This document shows positions 8,706 to 16,561 of a DNA stretch of 42,950 bases, piece after piece. Source of the DNA: Candidatus Bathyarchaeota archaeon (GTDB lineage: Archaea; Thermoproteota; Bathyarchaeia; TCS64); contig JABIBQ010000002.1 in the NCBI GenBank assembly GCA_018652685.1, positions 1-42,950 of the forward strand, read 5' to 3'. The notes under the pieces were generated by a model. The model searched no databases. It worked only from the letters and a program-made list of their open reading frames with translations, and was not told the DNA's origin. Within the stretch, counting starts at the first letter, position 1. Each line of letters starts with the position of its first letter. The translations under genes were made by a program, and so were the position numbers.

Positions 8706-9282
8706 CCCAGAGCTTCCTGATCTTCTTAAGGTCTTCAGGAGTATCTAGGTCAATGGTTGCCCAAATACCAGATTCCACGTAAACGTGTCTTGATTCGTGA
8801 CGATTAACCACATCCTTCATCGTCACATCATCTCCTAGAGCAAGGAACTCATCCAGAATCTCTCTTTTGAAAAGAACGGGATGCCCCCGCTTGGACTTGT
8901 GAATCGGACTTACGATGAGTGCGTCCGTTGTTTCTTCCATTTTCGAGGACATCTCTGACAAAAGGTCTGGCTTGAACCCGAAGGTATCGCTCAGAACCAT
9001 AAAGACCGCTTCAACATCCTCGGGAAGAGATCTTAATCCTACCTGGAAACTGGTTGTCATCCCCCTCTCGTAGTCTGGATTGTGGACGGTCCTGGCTCCC
9101 TGACCCTCCGCTAGCCCCCTGATGTCCTCTGGTCGATGACCTAGGACAACTATGGTGGGTATTGGGCTGAGTTTTGACAATATATGGTCGAGGACCCGCT
9201 TGCCCCCAACCTCTAGTAGAAGTTTGTTGGTGCCCATGCGGCTGGACTTGCCAGCAGCCAGGACCACCGCTGCGGTTCTCAT
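8698..9282 (-). CDS. MocA-like molybdenum cofactor nucleotidyltransferase
   Basis: A 194-residue nucleotidyltransferase-fold protein opening with 'AAVVLAAGKSSRMGTNKLLLEVGGKRVL', the NTP-binding signature of the MobA/MocA group. MocA adds CMP to molybdopterin to make the MCD form used by hydroxylases. The usual 'GDQP' metal-binding loop reads 'LSDTFGF', so the Asp is kept but the following Gln-Pro is lost. ATG 9282 overlaps the stop of the Fe-S subunit gene as ATGA, so the two are co-transcribed. A cofactor-tailoring role for the adjoining hydroxylase is the natural reading. YgfJ-type relatives of unproven activity are the alternative. Confidence 0.8.
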   Translation of the reverse strand: MRTAAVVLAAGKSSRMGTNKLLLEVGGKRVLDHILSKLSPIPTIVVLGHRPEDIRGLAEGQGARTVHNPDYERGMTTSFQVGLRSLPEDVEAVFMVLSDTFGFKPDLLSEMSSKMEETTDALIVSPIHKSKRGHPVLFKREILDEFLALGDDVTMKDVVNRHESRHVYVESGIWATIDLDTPEDLKKIRKLWAS

Positions 9283-9740
9283 TTCATCTGTTCTGCTGCA
9301 GCCTGCACCGCTTTCACGATGTTGACGTACCCGGTACACCTGCACAGGTTCCCGTTCAGGTACTCGCGGATCTCCCTCTCAGATGGGCTAGGAGTTTCCT
9401 CAAGCAGAGCCTTTGTCGACATGATGAAGCCAGGGGTACAGAAACCGCACTGGACAGCTCCCTCGTCTAGGTAGGACTGTTGGATAGGATGTAGTTCGGT
9501 CCCGTCGCTGAGTCCCTCGATTGTGTCGACCTCGTGGCCATCTGCATCAACCGCCAGGACCATGCAGGCGAGGACCGCCAGGCCGTCCATGTGAACGGTG
9601 CATGCGCCGCACTCGCCGATTCCGCAGCCGTACTTGGTCCCCGTTAGGTCCATGTCGTCCCTGACAAGGTTAAGGAGCAAAGTGTTCGGTGCTACGTCGA
9701 AATCTTTCGGCTTGCCGTTTATCTTGATGTTTAGTTTCAT
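9279..9740 (-). CDS. Second molybdenum hydroxylase 2x[2Fe-2S] subunit
   Basis: A 153-residue Fe-S subunit. Its eight cluster cysteines (39, 44, 47, 59; 98, 101, 133, 135) fall at the same positions as in the first operon's small subunit, in 'GCGIGECGACT', 'CGFCTPG' and 'NLCRCTG'. The minus strand carries AGGAGG 9 bases before the ATG at 9740, a strong ribosome binding site. It belongs to the minus-strand L-M-S-mocA operon. Confidence 0.95.
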   Translation of the reverse strand: MKLNIKINGKPKDFDVAPNTLLLNLVRDDMDLTGTKYGCGIGECGACTVHMDGLAVLACMVLAVDADGHEVDTIEGLSDGTELHPIQQSYLDEGAVQCGFCTPGFIMSTKALLEETPSPSEREIREYLNGNLCRCTGYVNIVKAVQAAAEQMK

Positions 9741-9752
9741 TTTTTGTGCCTC

Positions 9753-10637
9753 CTAACTCTCTCTCAGCTTGCTCAACGTCTCAACGATGAAGCCCTTTGC
9801 GACCCTCCTCTTGTACGGGCCGTTGCTGCGTCCTTTCTCCCTGGGCTTTATGCTCTTGGAGGCAAGCTCAGCGGTCTCATTTATGACCTCGTCGGTCAGC
9901 TTTTTGCCCTTGAGGAACTCCTCAACGTCTTTCGTCCTCATGGGGGTAGGTGCAACTGTGCCCCACGCTAGCTTGACATCATCAACCACGCCGTTTTTCA
10001 TTGTGGCGACTGCGCCTAAGCTGATGGTGGCAAGGTCCATGCTGGCACGAGCCACCCTGTTGAACGTTGACTTCGAGTTGGGGGCCATTTTTGGCACCGT
10101 GATAGATGTGAGGATCTCGCCAGGAGCTAGAACCGTCCTGCCTGGGCCTAGGAAAAAGTCCACAAGTGGTACTTTTCGTTCCCCATCAGGACCTGAGATG
10201 TGTGCCACTCCTTCAGCGGACAGCAAGCCAACAGCGGTGTCAGCGCATGGTGAGGCGTTGCATATGTTCCCACCCACAGTAGCCCGGTTCCGTATCTGGA
10301 CTGACCCGAGTACTTTGGCAGACTGGTATAGGATTGGGTACTTTTCCTTGATAAGTGGGGAAGTTTCAATCTCACGGATCGTTGTCAATGCACCGATCTC
10401 GATGCCGTCTGAGGTCTCTTTGATGCCGGACAGCCCTGGTATTTTCTTCAGATTAACGATGTGCTTCGGCCTCCTGGAGCCCTCCTTCATCTTGACGATG
10501 ACCTCGGTGCCTCCGGCGAGCGCCGCAGCGTCCTTGCCGAGTTCCTTCAGAAGTTTAGAGGCTTCCTGTAGAGTCTCTGGAGCGTAGTACTCAAAGTCGG
10601 AGATTATGTGTGTGTTATGTATGTTGATGTTTGGCAT
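9753..10637 (-). CDS. Second molybdenum hydroxylase FAD-binding subunit
   Basis: A 294-residue FAD subunit with 'AGGTEVIVKM' (41-50) and 'RATVGGNICNASPCAD' (118-133), the two flavin-binding motifs, and a C-terminal flavoprotein domain. It starts one base after the large-subunit stop codon, so translation is tightly coupled. It lacks the extra 4Fe-4S cysteine loop of hydroxybenzoyl-CoA reductases. It is clearly related to, but not a recent copy of, the 5217-6080 protein. Confidence 0.93.
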   Translation of the reverse strand: MPNINIHNTHIISDFEYYAPETLQEASKLLKELGKDAAALAGGTEVIVKMKEGSRRPKHIVNLKKIPGLSGIKETSDGIEIGALTTIREIETSPLIKEKYPILYQSAKVLGSVQIRNRATVGGNICNASPCADTAVGLLSAEGVAHISGPDGERKVPLVDFFLGPGRTVLAPGEILTSITVPKMAPNSKSTFNRVARASMDLATISLGAVATMKNGVVDDVKLAWGTVAPTPMRTKDVEEFLKGKKLTDEVINETAELASKSIKPREKGRSNGPYKRRVAKGFIVETLSKLRES

Positions 10638-10638
10638 C

Positions 10639-12990
10639 TTACTGGCCCTCCTTCTCCATTATCGCCGCAAGAACCCTTTCCTTGGTCAGCGGTAGCTTGT
10701 AGAACCTGATCCCCAGCGCGTTCTGGATGGCGTTGGCGATTGCCCCTGCCACCGGGTTCAGGGCTCCCTCGCCCAGTCCCTTGGCACCGTACGGCCCCGT
10801 GGGCTCATACGTGTCCGCGAAAAAGACAGTAAAGTCCTCAAGGTCAGGCATGTCGCTGGCGTACGGTATCTTGTAGTCCGTCAGCATGCCCTTGTTGACC
10901 AGGTCACCCGTGTCGTGGTTATAGACCATGTCCTCCATTGTGGTCATGCTCCATCCCTGTGCGAATCCTCCATGTACCTGGCCCATTGCGAGCTTTGGGT
11001 TGATGACCGTGCCGACGTCTGCGCCTGCAACGACCTTAACCAGACGGATTTTCCCCGTCCACGTGTCAACCTCGACCTCGATGAAGTACCCCGTGAAGTG
11101 TGGGGGGCACGCGGGCTGCCTGTAGCTGTCAACAACCGCGGGTGTGCCCCAGTTCTTGTGCCTCGCGTTGTAAGCGAGCTCCTTGAAAGTGACCTCGCGG
11201 TTCTCGATCCCCTCGGCGTATATGACGCCCTGTTTCTTCTCGTCATCACATCGGAACGTAAGGGCAGAGCCCTCGGCGTCCAGCATCCTGCCGGCGAACT
11301 GGGCTATCTGCTCCTTGAGCTGCTTCGCGACCTTCAATGCCGCCCCTCCGCCGCTGTAGATTCCCCTGCTGGCGTGGGTGCAGACATCGTACACCGTTGT
11401 GCTGGTGTCAGCCCTGATGATGTTCACGTTCTCAAGGGGGACACAGAGCGTCTCGGCGACTATCTTCGCGTGGGCATCCTCGGTACCTCCGCCGTGGTCC
11501 ATGAGTGCGGTGATATAGTCAATGGTGCCGTCCTCGTTGAGCTTGATGATTGCGCCGCTGAAATCCACGACCTTGCTCGGAACGGGTGCCCCCGCGCTGC
11601 TCGTGTGGAACCCTCGGCCCATGCCGATGCCCCTGCGGTACCGGCCCATCTGGTCCTCGGCCTTTGGCCTGTCGTCCCAGCCGATGAGCTCCGCGCCCTT
11701 GGCCAGTATCTCCTCGGTCCCACAGCTCTTTATCAGTGACTTTACTGATGGCCCCTGGCCCCAGAATAGGTCTCCCTGACCGATTATGTTCTTGAGTCTG
11801 AACTCGACGGGGTCCATATCTATTTTCTCCGCCAGCTCGTCCATCATAGTCTCCACCATCCACGAGATCTGGGGGTTTCCGTAGCCCCTGAACGCGCAGG
11901 CAGGTGTCTTGTTCGTGTAGATGGCGTAGCTGTCGTATGACTTTGCGTCCAGCTTGTAGAGGCTGACCCACCAGCCAACCATACAGCCTAGGAGGGGGTA
12001 CGCTTGGATCTGGTGTGCCCCTATGTCCAGGTAGGCGTCCAGGTGGCCGGCCACCAGCTTGCCATCATTTTTGACCCCCAGCTTGATCTTGAAAACCATG
12101 CCGTAGCTGACGTGGTCGTGGGCGTCCTCCTCGCGGGTGTATGTGAGCTTGACCGGCCTCTTGGTCTTCAACGCCATGGCCACAGCGATTGGTGTAACCG
12201 TGTTGACCTGGATGCTTGAGCCGAAGCTTCCGCCGAGTGGAACCTTCACGATCCTGATCTTGCCCATGGGGAGCCCGAATATCTCGTGGAGCAGCAGCCT
12301 GCTGTTGTGCAGCGTCTGGGTGGTGCTCCAGATGGTTACCCCACCATCGATCTCAGGGCGGACGACAACTGATTTTGTCTCAAGCTGTGTGTGGTACCTG
12401 CGGTTTGTGGTGTAGGTCCTTTCAAGGATTACGTCGCAGTCCTCCAGGGCTGCATCAACGTCTCCCTCTGTGATGTGGACTTCACAGGCCACGTTTCTCT
12501 CGGGTTTGACCACCGTGTCCTCAAGTAGAATCTGCTCGTGTATCGGCTCGGACCCTGGCTCATAGGCGGTTAGGGGATCAAAGTACGCTGAATGGGTCTT
12601 GTACTCGACTTTAATGGCCTCAAGTGCCTTCTGGGCGTCTCCCTCGGTTTCGGCCGCAACTGCCGCGATGGCCTCTCCGACGTACCTTGGGTGATCGGTC
12701 AGGACGCTCCAGTCCTTGAAGGTTGAGTCAGGGGTGCTTACGAGACGGGGGCAGAACTTCACATCTGGAACCTCGTCAACAGTGAGGACTGTTGCCCCCA
12801 GCTCCTCCGCTCCGCTGGCGTCGATCTTGACGACCTCGGCATGGGCGTGTGAGCTCTTCAACACTCTCACGTGCAGCATGTTGCGGAGATAAAGGTCGGA
12901 TGTGAATTTTTCCCTCCCCGTGACCTTGGCAAGGCCGTCGCTACGGACGGTGTCCTTACCCAAGACTTCATGGACTGTTTTAGTGATCAT
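10639..12990 (-). CDS. Second molybdenum hydroxylase large (Mo-pterin) subunit
   Basis: 783 residues, first gene of the minus-strand operon. The hammerhead domain starts at 'KVTGREKFTSDLYL'. The cofactor domain has 'CAFRGYGNPQ' (365-374), 'GVDVGTVINP'-type text ('AGADVGTVINPKL') and 'GAKGLGEGA' with Glu741 as the catalytic base. The usual GGxFGGKE loop reads 'GGSFGSSI' (253-260). The lysine and the glutamate that binds purines in xanthine oxidase are absent, so a purine substrate is unlikely. There is no CO-dehydrogenase active-site loop. ATG 12990 has a TATA box 28 bases upstream, which suggests a leaderless operon mRNA. Confidence 0.93.
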   Translation of the reverse strand: MITKTVHEVLGKDTVRSDGLAKVTGREKFTSDLYLRNMLHVRVLKSSHAHAEVVKIDASGAEELGATVLTVDEVPDVKFCPRLVSTPDSTFKDWSVLTDHPRYVGEAIAAVAAETEGDAQKALEAIKVEYKTHSAYFDPLTAYEPGSEPIHEQILLEDTVVKPERNVACEVHITEGDVDAALEDCDVILERTYTTNRRYHTQLETKSVVVRPEIDGGVTIWSTTQTLHNSRLLLHEIFGLPMGKIRIVKVPLGGSFGSSIQVNTVTPIAVAMALKTKRPVKLTYTREEDAHDHVSYGMVFKIKLGVKNDGKLVAGHLDAYLDIGAHQIQAYPLLGCMVGWWVSLYKLDAKSYDSYAIYTNKTPACAFRGYGNPQISWMVETMMDELAEKIDMDPVEFRLKNIIGQGDLFWGQGPSVKSLIKSCGTEEILAKGAELIGWDDRPKAEDQMGRYRRGIGMGRGFHTSSAGAPVPSKVVDFSGAIIKLNEDGTIDYITALMDHGGGTEDAHAKIVAETLCVPLENVNIIRADTSTTVYDVCTHASRGIYSGGGAALKVAKQLKEQIAQFAGRMLDAEGSALTFRCDDEKKQGVIYAEGIENREVTFKELAYNARHKNWGTPAVVDSYRQPACPPHFTGYFIEVEVDTWTGKIRLVKVVAGADVGTVINPKLAMGQVHGGFAQGWSMTTMEDMVYNHDTGDLVNKGMLTDYKIPYASDMPDLEDFTVFFADTYEPTGPYGAKGLGEGALNPVAGAIANAIQNALGIRFYKLPLTKERVLAAIMEKEGQ

Positions 12991-13012
12991 TACGCAACTT
13001 GTACTTGAAACA

Positions 13013-13023
13013 TCTTTAATAAG
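13013..13023 (-). promoter_or_regulatory. TATA box of the second Mo-hydroxylase operon
   Basis: The minus strand reads CTTATTAAAGA, centred about 28 bases before the ATG at 12990. No separate ribosome binding site is seen before that ATG, in keeping with a leaderless mRNA. Confidence 0.5.
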
Positions 13024-13149
13024 ATTTGAGATAAGCAGAGCTGATGGAATTTACACGAGCAGTTTTACGCGGCTTTTCTCCGTCGGAGAGTGGAATAAAC
13101 AGCCCAGACTAGGCGGTCGAGGATAAATTCAATAATTTTATGTGGAAAT

Positions 13150-13166
13150 GCGCAGTTTGACTGCGC
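13150..13166 (-). terminator. Hairpin downstream of the NikR-like gene
   Basis: A six-base perfect stem (GCGCAG/CTGCGC) with a five-base loop lies 14 bases past the stop of the minus-strand NikR-like gene. On that strand it is followed by AT-rich sequence. Archaeal termination depends mainly on T-rich tracts, so this is only a candidate. Confidence 0.25.
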
Positions 13167-13179
13167 TCAGTCTGATGAC

Positions 13180-13581
13180 TCACTTCAACGGTGTTGTCGT
13201 GTAGTTTACCTCGATTACTCCCTTGATCGCCTTGGACTTTGCCACAAATTTCGTTATCTTCTCCGATTCTCCCCTGACGAAGAATACCTCGATGCAGTAA
13301 CCGCCCTCGATGTGGAGGTGCATGTTACCGAATATGAGCTCGTCAAAGTCGTTCCTTATGTTCATCAGTCCAACGTGGGTGTTGGCCTGGTGGCTCTCGC
13401 TGATTATGGTGACGGTAGACATCACGGTCCCTTTCTCCATTCGCTGGAGGCTATACTGGTTTAGGCTGTCCCTGACAGCTAATCTCAGAGCCTCCGAGCG
13501 GCTACTGAACCCCGAGGACTCCACGAAGTCATCAAGCCTCTCAAGAAGTGCGTTTGTGAGGCTCAGGCTGATAACGGTCAT
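13180..13581 (-). CDS. NikR-like ribbon-helix-helix metal-responsive regulator
   Basis: A 133-residue repressor of the NikR type. Residues 1-45 form a ribbon-helix-helix DNA-binding domain ('ISLSLTNALLERLDDFV...SRSEALRLAVRD'). The rest is an ACT-like metal-binding domain. His88, His90 and Cys96 ('MHLHIEGGYC') match three of the four square-planar nickel ligands of Escherichia coli NikR (His87, His89, Cys95). The position of the fourth ligand, His76, is Asn77 here, so the metal or geometry may differ. It is divergent from a Zn/Cd-type ATPase gene, which suggests that it controls metal export rather than nickel uptake. Confidence 0.88.
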   Translation of the reverse strand: MTVISLSLTNALLERLDDFVESSGFSSRSEALRLAVRDSLNQYSLQRMEKGTVMSTVTIISESHQANTHVGLMNIRNDFDELIFGNMHLHIEGGYCIEVFFVRGESEKITKFVAKSKAIKGVIEVNYTTTPLK

Positions 13582-13603
13582 GGTTTATTAAAAATGACCC
13601 TCG

Positions 13604-13667
13604 TTTTTATTAATTTCTAATAATATTCGTCGTTTTAATAGCATTACATTAATAAAACTTAACGACG
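13604..13667. promoter_or_regulatory. Divergent promoter region with candidate NikR-like operator
   Basis: A minus-strand TATA (about 13604-13615) lies 28 bases before the regulator ATG. A plus-strand TATA (about 13648-13657) lies some 32 bases before the ATPase ATG. An inverted repeat CGTCGTT / AACGACG (13628-13634 and 13661-13667, 26-base spacer) flanks the ATPase TATA box. NikR-type tetramers bind widely spaced half-sites, so this is a reasonable operator; binding is inferred. Confidence 0.45.
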
Positions 13668-13684
13668 CGAAACTCTGAGCAACG

Positions 13685-15661
13685 ATGACCGACATCAATC
13701 ACGACCTTGAACACGACACGGAGGAGGTCTGCGAGTCCTGTTCAGGTCTTACCGAACATGCACACGAAAAGTCATGCTGTGGGAACGAGAGCGGTCACGA
13801 CCATGGAGACGGCTCTCTCAACTGGACTAACACGATCTTCTCCTTCGTAGCAATTACAGCTGGCATCGTAATGGAATACATGGGGGTCGGGGGTTACATC
13901 CCGAGGATACTGCTGATGGTAGCGATCCTTGTGGAGGGCTACAAGCCCGCGATAAGCGGTGTCAAAGCCCTGAAAAAAGGGGTCATCGGGATAGACCTGC
14001 TGATGACAGTGGCTGCGACTGGTGCGGTTCTCATCGGCGAGTACACCGAGGGAGCCCTAGTGCTGTTCCTGAAGGACCTATCAATGAAGCTTGAAGTCAT
14101 CGCGGGGAACAGGGCGAGACACGCGATCGAAGCATTGATGGAACTTCGACCAGAGGTTGCCAGGATCAAGAGGAACGGCGACGAGATTGAGGTCCCGGTT
14201 GACCAAGTGATGCCCGGGGAACTCTTCGTGGTGAGGCCGGGAGACAGGATCCCCCTCGACGGGTCAGTGGTTGACGGTCACACCACGGTTGACCAGTCAA
14301 TGATGACAGGCGAGTCGGTGCCGATCCATAAGGGGTACCTTGACGAGGTCTTTGCAGGGACAATCAACCTGGACGGTGTCCTGTCGGTTAAGACAACGAG
14401 GGCATCAGCTGAGTCAATGCTCTCAAACATATTGAGGATGGTCCACGAGGCAGAGGAGAGGCGGAGCCCAACCGAGAACATCGTGAACAGGTTCGCGCGG
14501 TACTACACCCCAGTGATAATGTTACTGGCCTCAATACTGGCGTTGACCCCTCCGCTTCTATTCAACGCACCCCTTGTTTCATCGGTCTACAACGGGTTGG
14601 TGTTGCTGGTCATAGGTTGCCCGTGCGCATTCACTATCGCCACGCCCGTTGCCATGGTATCGGCACTCACAAGCGCAAGCAGGAACGGGGTTCTCATCAA
14701 GGGCAGCACATTCATCGAGGAGATGAACAAGGCCAAAGTATTCGCCTTCGACAAGACTGGAACCCTGACTCAGGGCAAGCTCAAGGTCACGGACGTGATC
14801 CCGTACGGCGTCAGTAGAGACGAGCTCATCTCGATAGCAGCAACCCTTGAGGAAAACAGTAAGCACCCCATCGCAGATGCCATCATGGAGCTGGCGGAGA
14901 TCGAGAACGTCCCGATACTTCCGACCAGCGATTTCCAGAGCAGGACGGGAAAGGGTATCGAGGCGAACATCGAGGGAGAAGGCTATTGTATTGGGAACAT
15001 GAGGTTGTTCAACGAGAACGAAATCGCGTGCCCCGAGGACGCCATCCATGAATTGGAGATTCAGGGCAAGACAACAATACTCGTCGCTCGCGATGATGAT
15101 GTGATCGGGATCATCAGTCTGCAGGACAAGAGAAGGGAAGGGGCAAAGGAAGCGGTCTCAATGCTCAAAAGGAACGGCATGAAGGTCGAGATGCTCACGG
15201 GCGACAACGAGACCACGGCAGCAGCTATCGCAAAACAGTTGGGATTCAACGGTTACCACGCGAACCTCCTGCCTGACGAGAAACTGGAGACCATTGAGAA
15301 GCTGAAGAGCTATGGGAACGTGGTTATGATCGGGGACGGCGTCAATGATGCACCAGCACTGGCAGCCGCGAACGTGGGGATCGCCATGGGTGGCTTGGGC
15401 AGTGATATAGCCCTTGAGACAGCGGACATTGTCCTGCTTGAGGACAACCTGACGAGGCTGAGCTACATCCAGAGGCTCAGCACCACGACCCTCAACAGGA
15501 TCAGGGAGAACATTGCCATCAGTTTAGGCATGAAACTGGTTATCGTTATACTGGCGGCGTTGGGAACCATCAGCCTCTGGCAGTCAATAATACTGGGCGA
15601 CGTCGGCCTGGCACTGCTAGTAATCCTTAACAGCATCAGGATCAGCGGCCTCAAGCCCTGA
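13685..15661 (+). CDS. P1B-type heavy-metal-exporting ATPase (Zn/Cd group)
   Basis: A 658-residue metal-pumping ATPase of the inner (only) membrane. The first 43 residues are a His/Cys-rich tail (Cys16, 19, 31, 32; His6, 10, 25, 27, 38, 40) with no HMA domain, probably a soft-metal sensor or binding site. Catalytic motifs are TGES (about 208-211), the CPC transport site (312-314), DKTGTLT with phosphorylated Asp356, the 'SKHP' nucleotide-binding motif and GDGVNDAP (Asp551). The last helices carry Lys ('LGMKLVIV') and Asp ('GDVGLALLVILN'), the pattern of Zn/Cd/Pb pumps such as ZntA rather than Cu pumps. The divergent NikR-like gene is the likely regulator. Confidence 0.92.
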   Translation: MTDINHDLEHDTEEVCESCSGLTEHAHEKSCCGNESGHDHGDGSLNWTNTIFSFVAITAGIVMEYMGVGGYIPRILLMVAILVEGYKPAISGVKALKKGVIGIDLLMTVAATGAVLIGEYTEGALVLFLKDLSMKLEVIAGNRARHAIEALMELRPEVARIKRNGDEIEVPVDQVMPGELFVVRPGDRIPLDGSVVDGHTTVDQSMMTGESVPIHKGYLDEVFAGTINLDGVLSVKTTRASAESMLSNILRMVHEAEERRSPTENIVNRFARYYTPVIMLLASILALTPPLLFNAPLVSSVYNGLVLLVIGCPCAFTIATPVAMVSALTSASRNGVLIKGSTFIEEMNKAKVFAFDKTGTLTQGKLKVTDVIPYGVSRDELISIAATLEENSKHPIADAIMELAEIENVPILPTSDFQSRTGKGIEANIEGEGYCIGNMRLFNENEIACPEDAIHELEIQGKTTILVARDDDVIGIISLQDKRREGAKEAVSMLKRNGMKVEMLTGDNETTAAAIAKQLGFNGYHANLLPDEKLETIEKLKSYGNVVMIGDGVNDAPALAAANVGIAMGGLGSDIALETADIVLLEDNLTRLSYIQRLSTTTLNRIRENIAISLGMKLVIVILAALGTISLWQSIILGDVGLALLVILNSIRISGLKP

Positions 15662-15718
15662 TAGGCTCAGTAAGGAATAAAACAGAGCGAGACGTGGATA
15701 TCATCTGCGTGAAGGCTC

Positions 15719-16117
15719 ATGGATAACGAACTGGATAAGATAAAGAAGCGACGCCTTGAGGAGATGAAGCGGATGATGCTTCTAAAACAGATCAAGGACC
15801 AGCAGGAACCTGAGCCGGAGCCCGAGAAGCCACGCGAAGCATCGAATCAGGAGATTCTGGACGCCATGTTCGGTAACAGGGCGTGGGAGGTCTACAGCGC
15901 GGCGGCTTATCAGTACCCGCAGGTCATCAGTCAGGTCGAGAAGATCCTCGTCGAGGGCATCAAGGAGGGCAAGATAGCGGACATTATAGACGGTGCCGCG
16001 TTGATGGGTTTCTTCAGGCAAGTAGGGTTACCTGTACGACTGAACACGAAGATCAGGATCAGCGAAAAGGGCGAGCTGAAGACCCTGGAACAGAAGATGA
16101 AGGAAGACGAATCCTAG
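15719..16117 (+). CDS. PDCD5-family DNA-binding protein
   Basis: A 132-residue member of the archaeal/eukaryotic PDCD5 (TFAR19) family: a small helical protein that binds double-stranded DNA; its cellular role in archaea is poorly defined. It has a charged N-terminal helix ('LDKIKKRRLEEMKRMM'), a linker rich in Pro-Glu, then the core with 'GNRAWEVYSAAAYQYPQV' and 'KITD'-like region 'GKIADIIDGAAL'. A basic C-terminal tail follows. A TATA-like GAATAAAAC lies about 40 bases upstream. Its TAG and that of the convergent gene share the palindrome CTAG. Confidence 0.85.
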   Translation: MDNELDKIKKRRLEEMKRMMLLKQIKDQQEPEPEPEKPREASNQEILDAMFGNRAWEVYSAAAYQYPQVISQVEKILVEGIKEGKIADIIDGAALMGFFRQVGLPVRLNTKIRISEKGELKTLEQKMKEDES

Positions 16118-16521
16118 GGGAAGCTCTCGAAAGCCTTGCTGAGCTCATCCTTCGTCGGGATGCGCTTTTCAGATATTATCTTGCTGTTGAGCGCGATTAT
16201 CGGGGCGTTCTCGTTCATGTACTCCCCATAGGTGTAATGCGTTACCGTGGACTTGCCGCTTGTAACAAGCACCATATTGAGCCTCTCGATTGAATAGTCG
16301 ATATCCGAGGTGTTTACGAAATCCATCCTGCAGTCTGGAGAGTTCTTGAAACCTATCTCCTCCAGCTTGAAGTACAGGTTGTCCATCTGCTCCCCTTCTG
16401 CCTCAGTGAACCCGCAGTTGGAATCGCAACCAGAGCATGAGTTACATGAGACGCCGCAAGAAGTGCCGCAGCTGTCGTTGTTGAGTTTCGGGAAAACGGT
16501 GACCGTTACACGCTTAGCCAT
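16114..16521 (-). CDS. Cysteine-rich protein with thioredoxin-like domain, function unknown
   Basis: 135 residues. After a short beta-strand ('KRVTVTVFP') comes a dense cysteine cluster (Cys18, 22, 26, 29, 32, 36), where a thioredoxin would have its CxxC. The remainder looks like a thioredoxin fold and ends in the familiar 'APIIALNSKIISEKRIPTKDELSKAF', the cis-Pro strand and last helix of that fold. Another Cys lies in 'SPDCRMDF'. I know no named family with this arrangement. Metal or Fe-S binding, or a redox role, is possible. It lies between a metal ATPase region and a tungstate transporter. A TATA box 29 bases upstream supports the ATG at 16521. Confidence 0.7.
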   Translation of the reverse strand: MAKRVTVTVFPKLNNDSCGTSCGVSCNSCSGCDSNCGFTEAEGEQMDNLYFKLEEIGFKNSPDCRMDFVNTSDIDYSIERLNMVLVTSGKSTVTHYTYGEYMNENAPIIALNSKIISEKRIPTKDELSKAFESFP

Positions 16522-16545
16522 TTGAATTCACAGATTGACCGTAGC

Positions 16546-16553
16546 TATTATAC
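16546..16553 (-). promoter_or_regulatory. TATA box of the cysteine-rich protein gene
   Basis: The minus strand reads GTATAATA about 29 bases before the ATG at 16521, which suggests a nearly leaderless transcript. It sits in the 40 bases between this gene and the end of the transporter operon. Confidence 0.45.
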
Positions 16554-16561
16554 CTTTACGA

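Noticed and set aside
9769-10587. A 272-codon plus-strand frame
   Set aside because: It is antisense to the FAD subunit of the second hydroxylase; the real gene has both flavin motifs, so this is a shadow frame.
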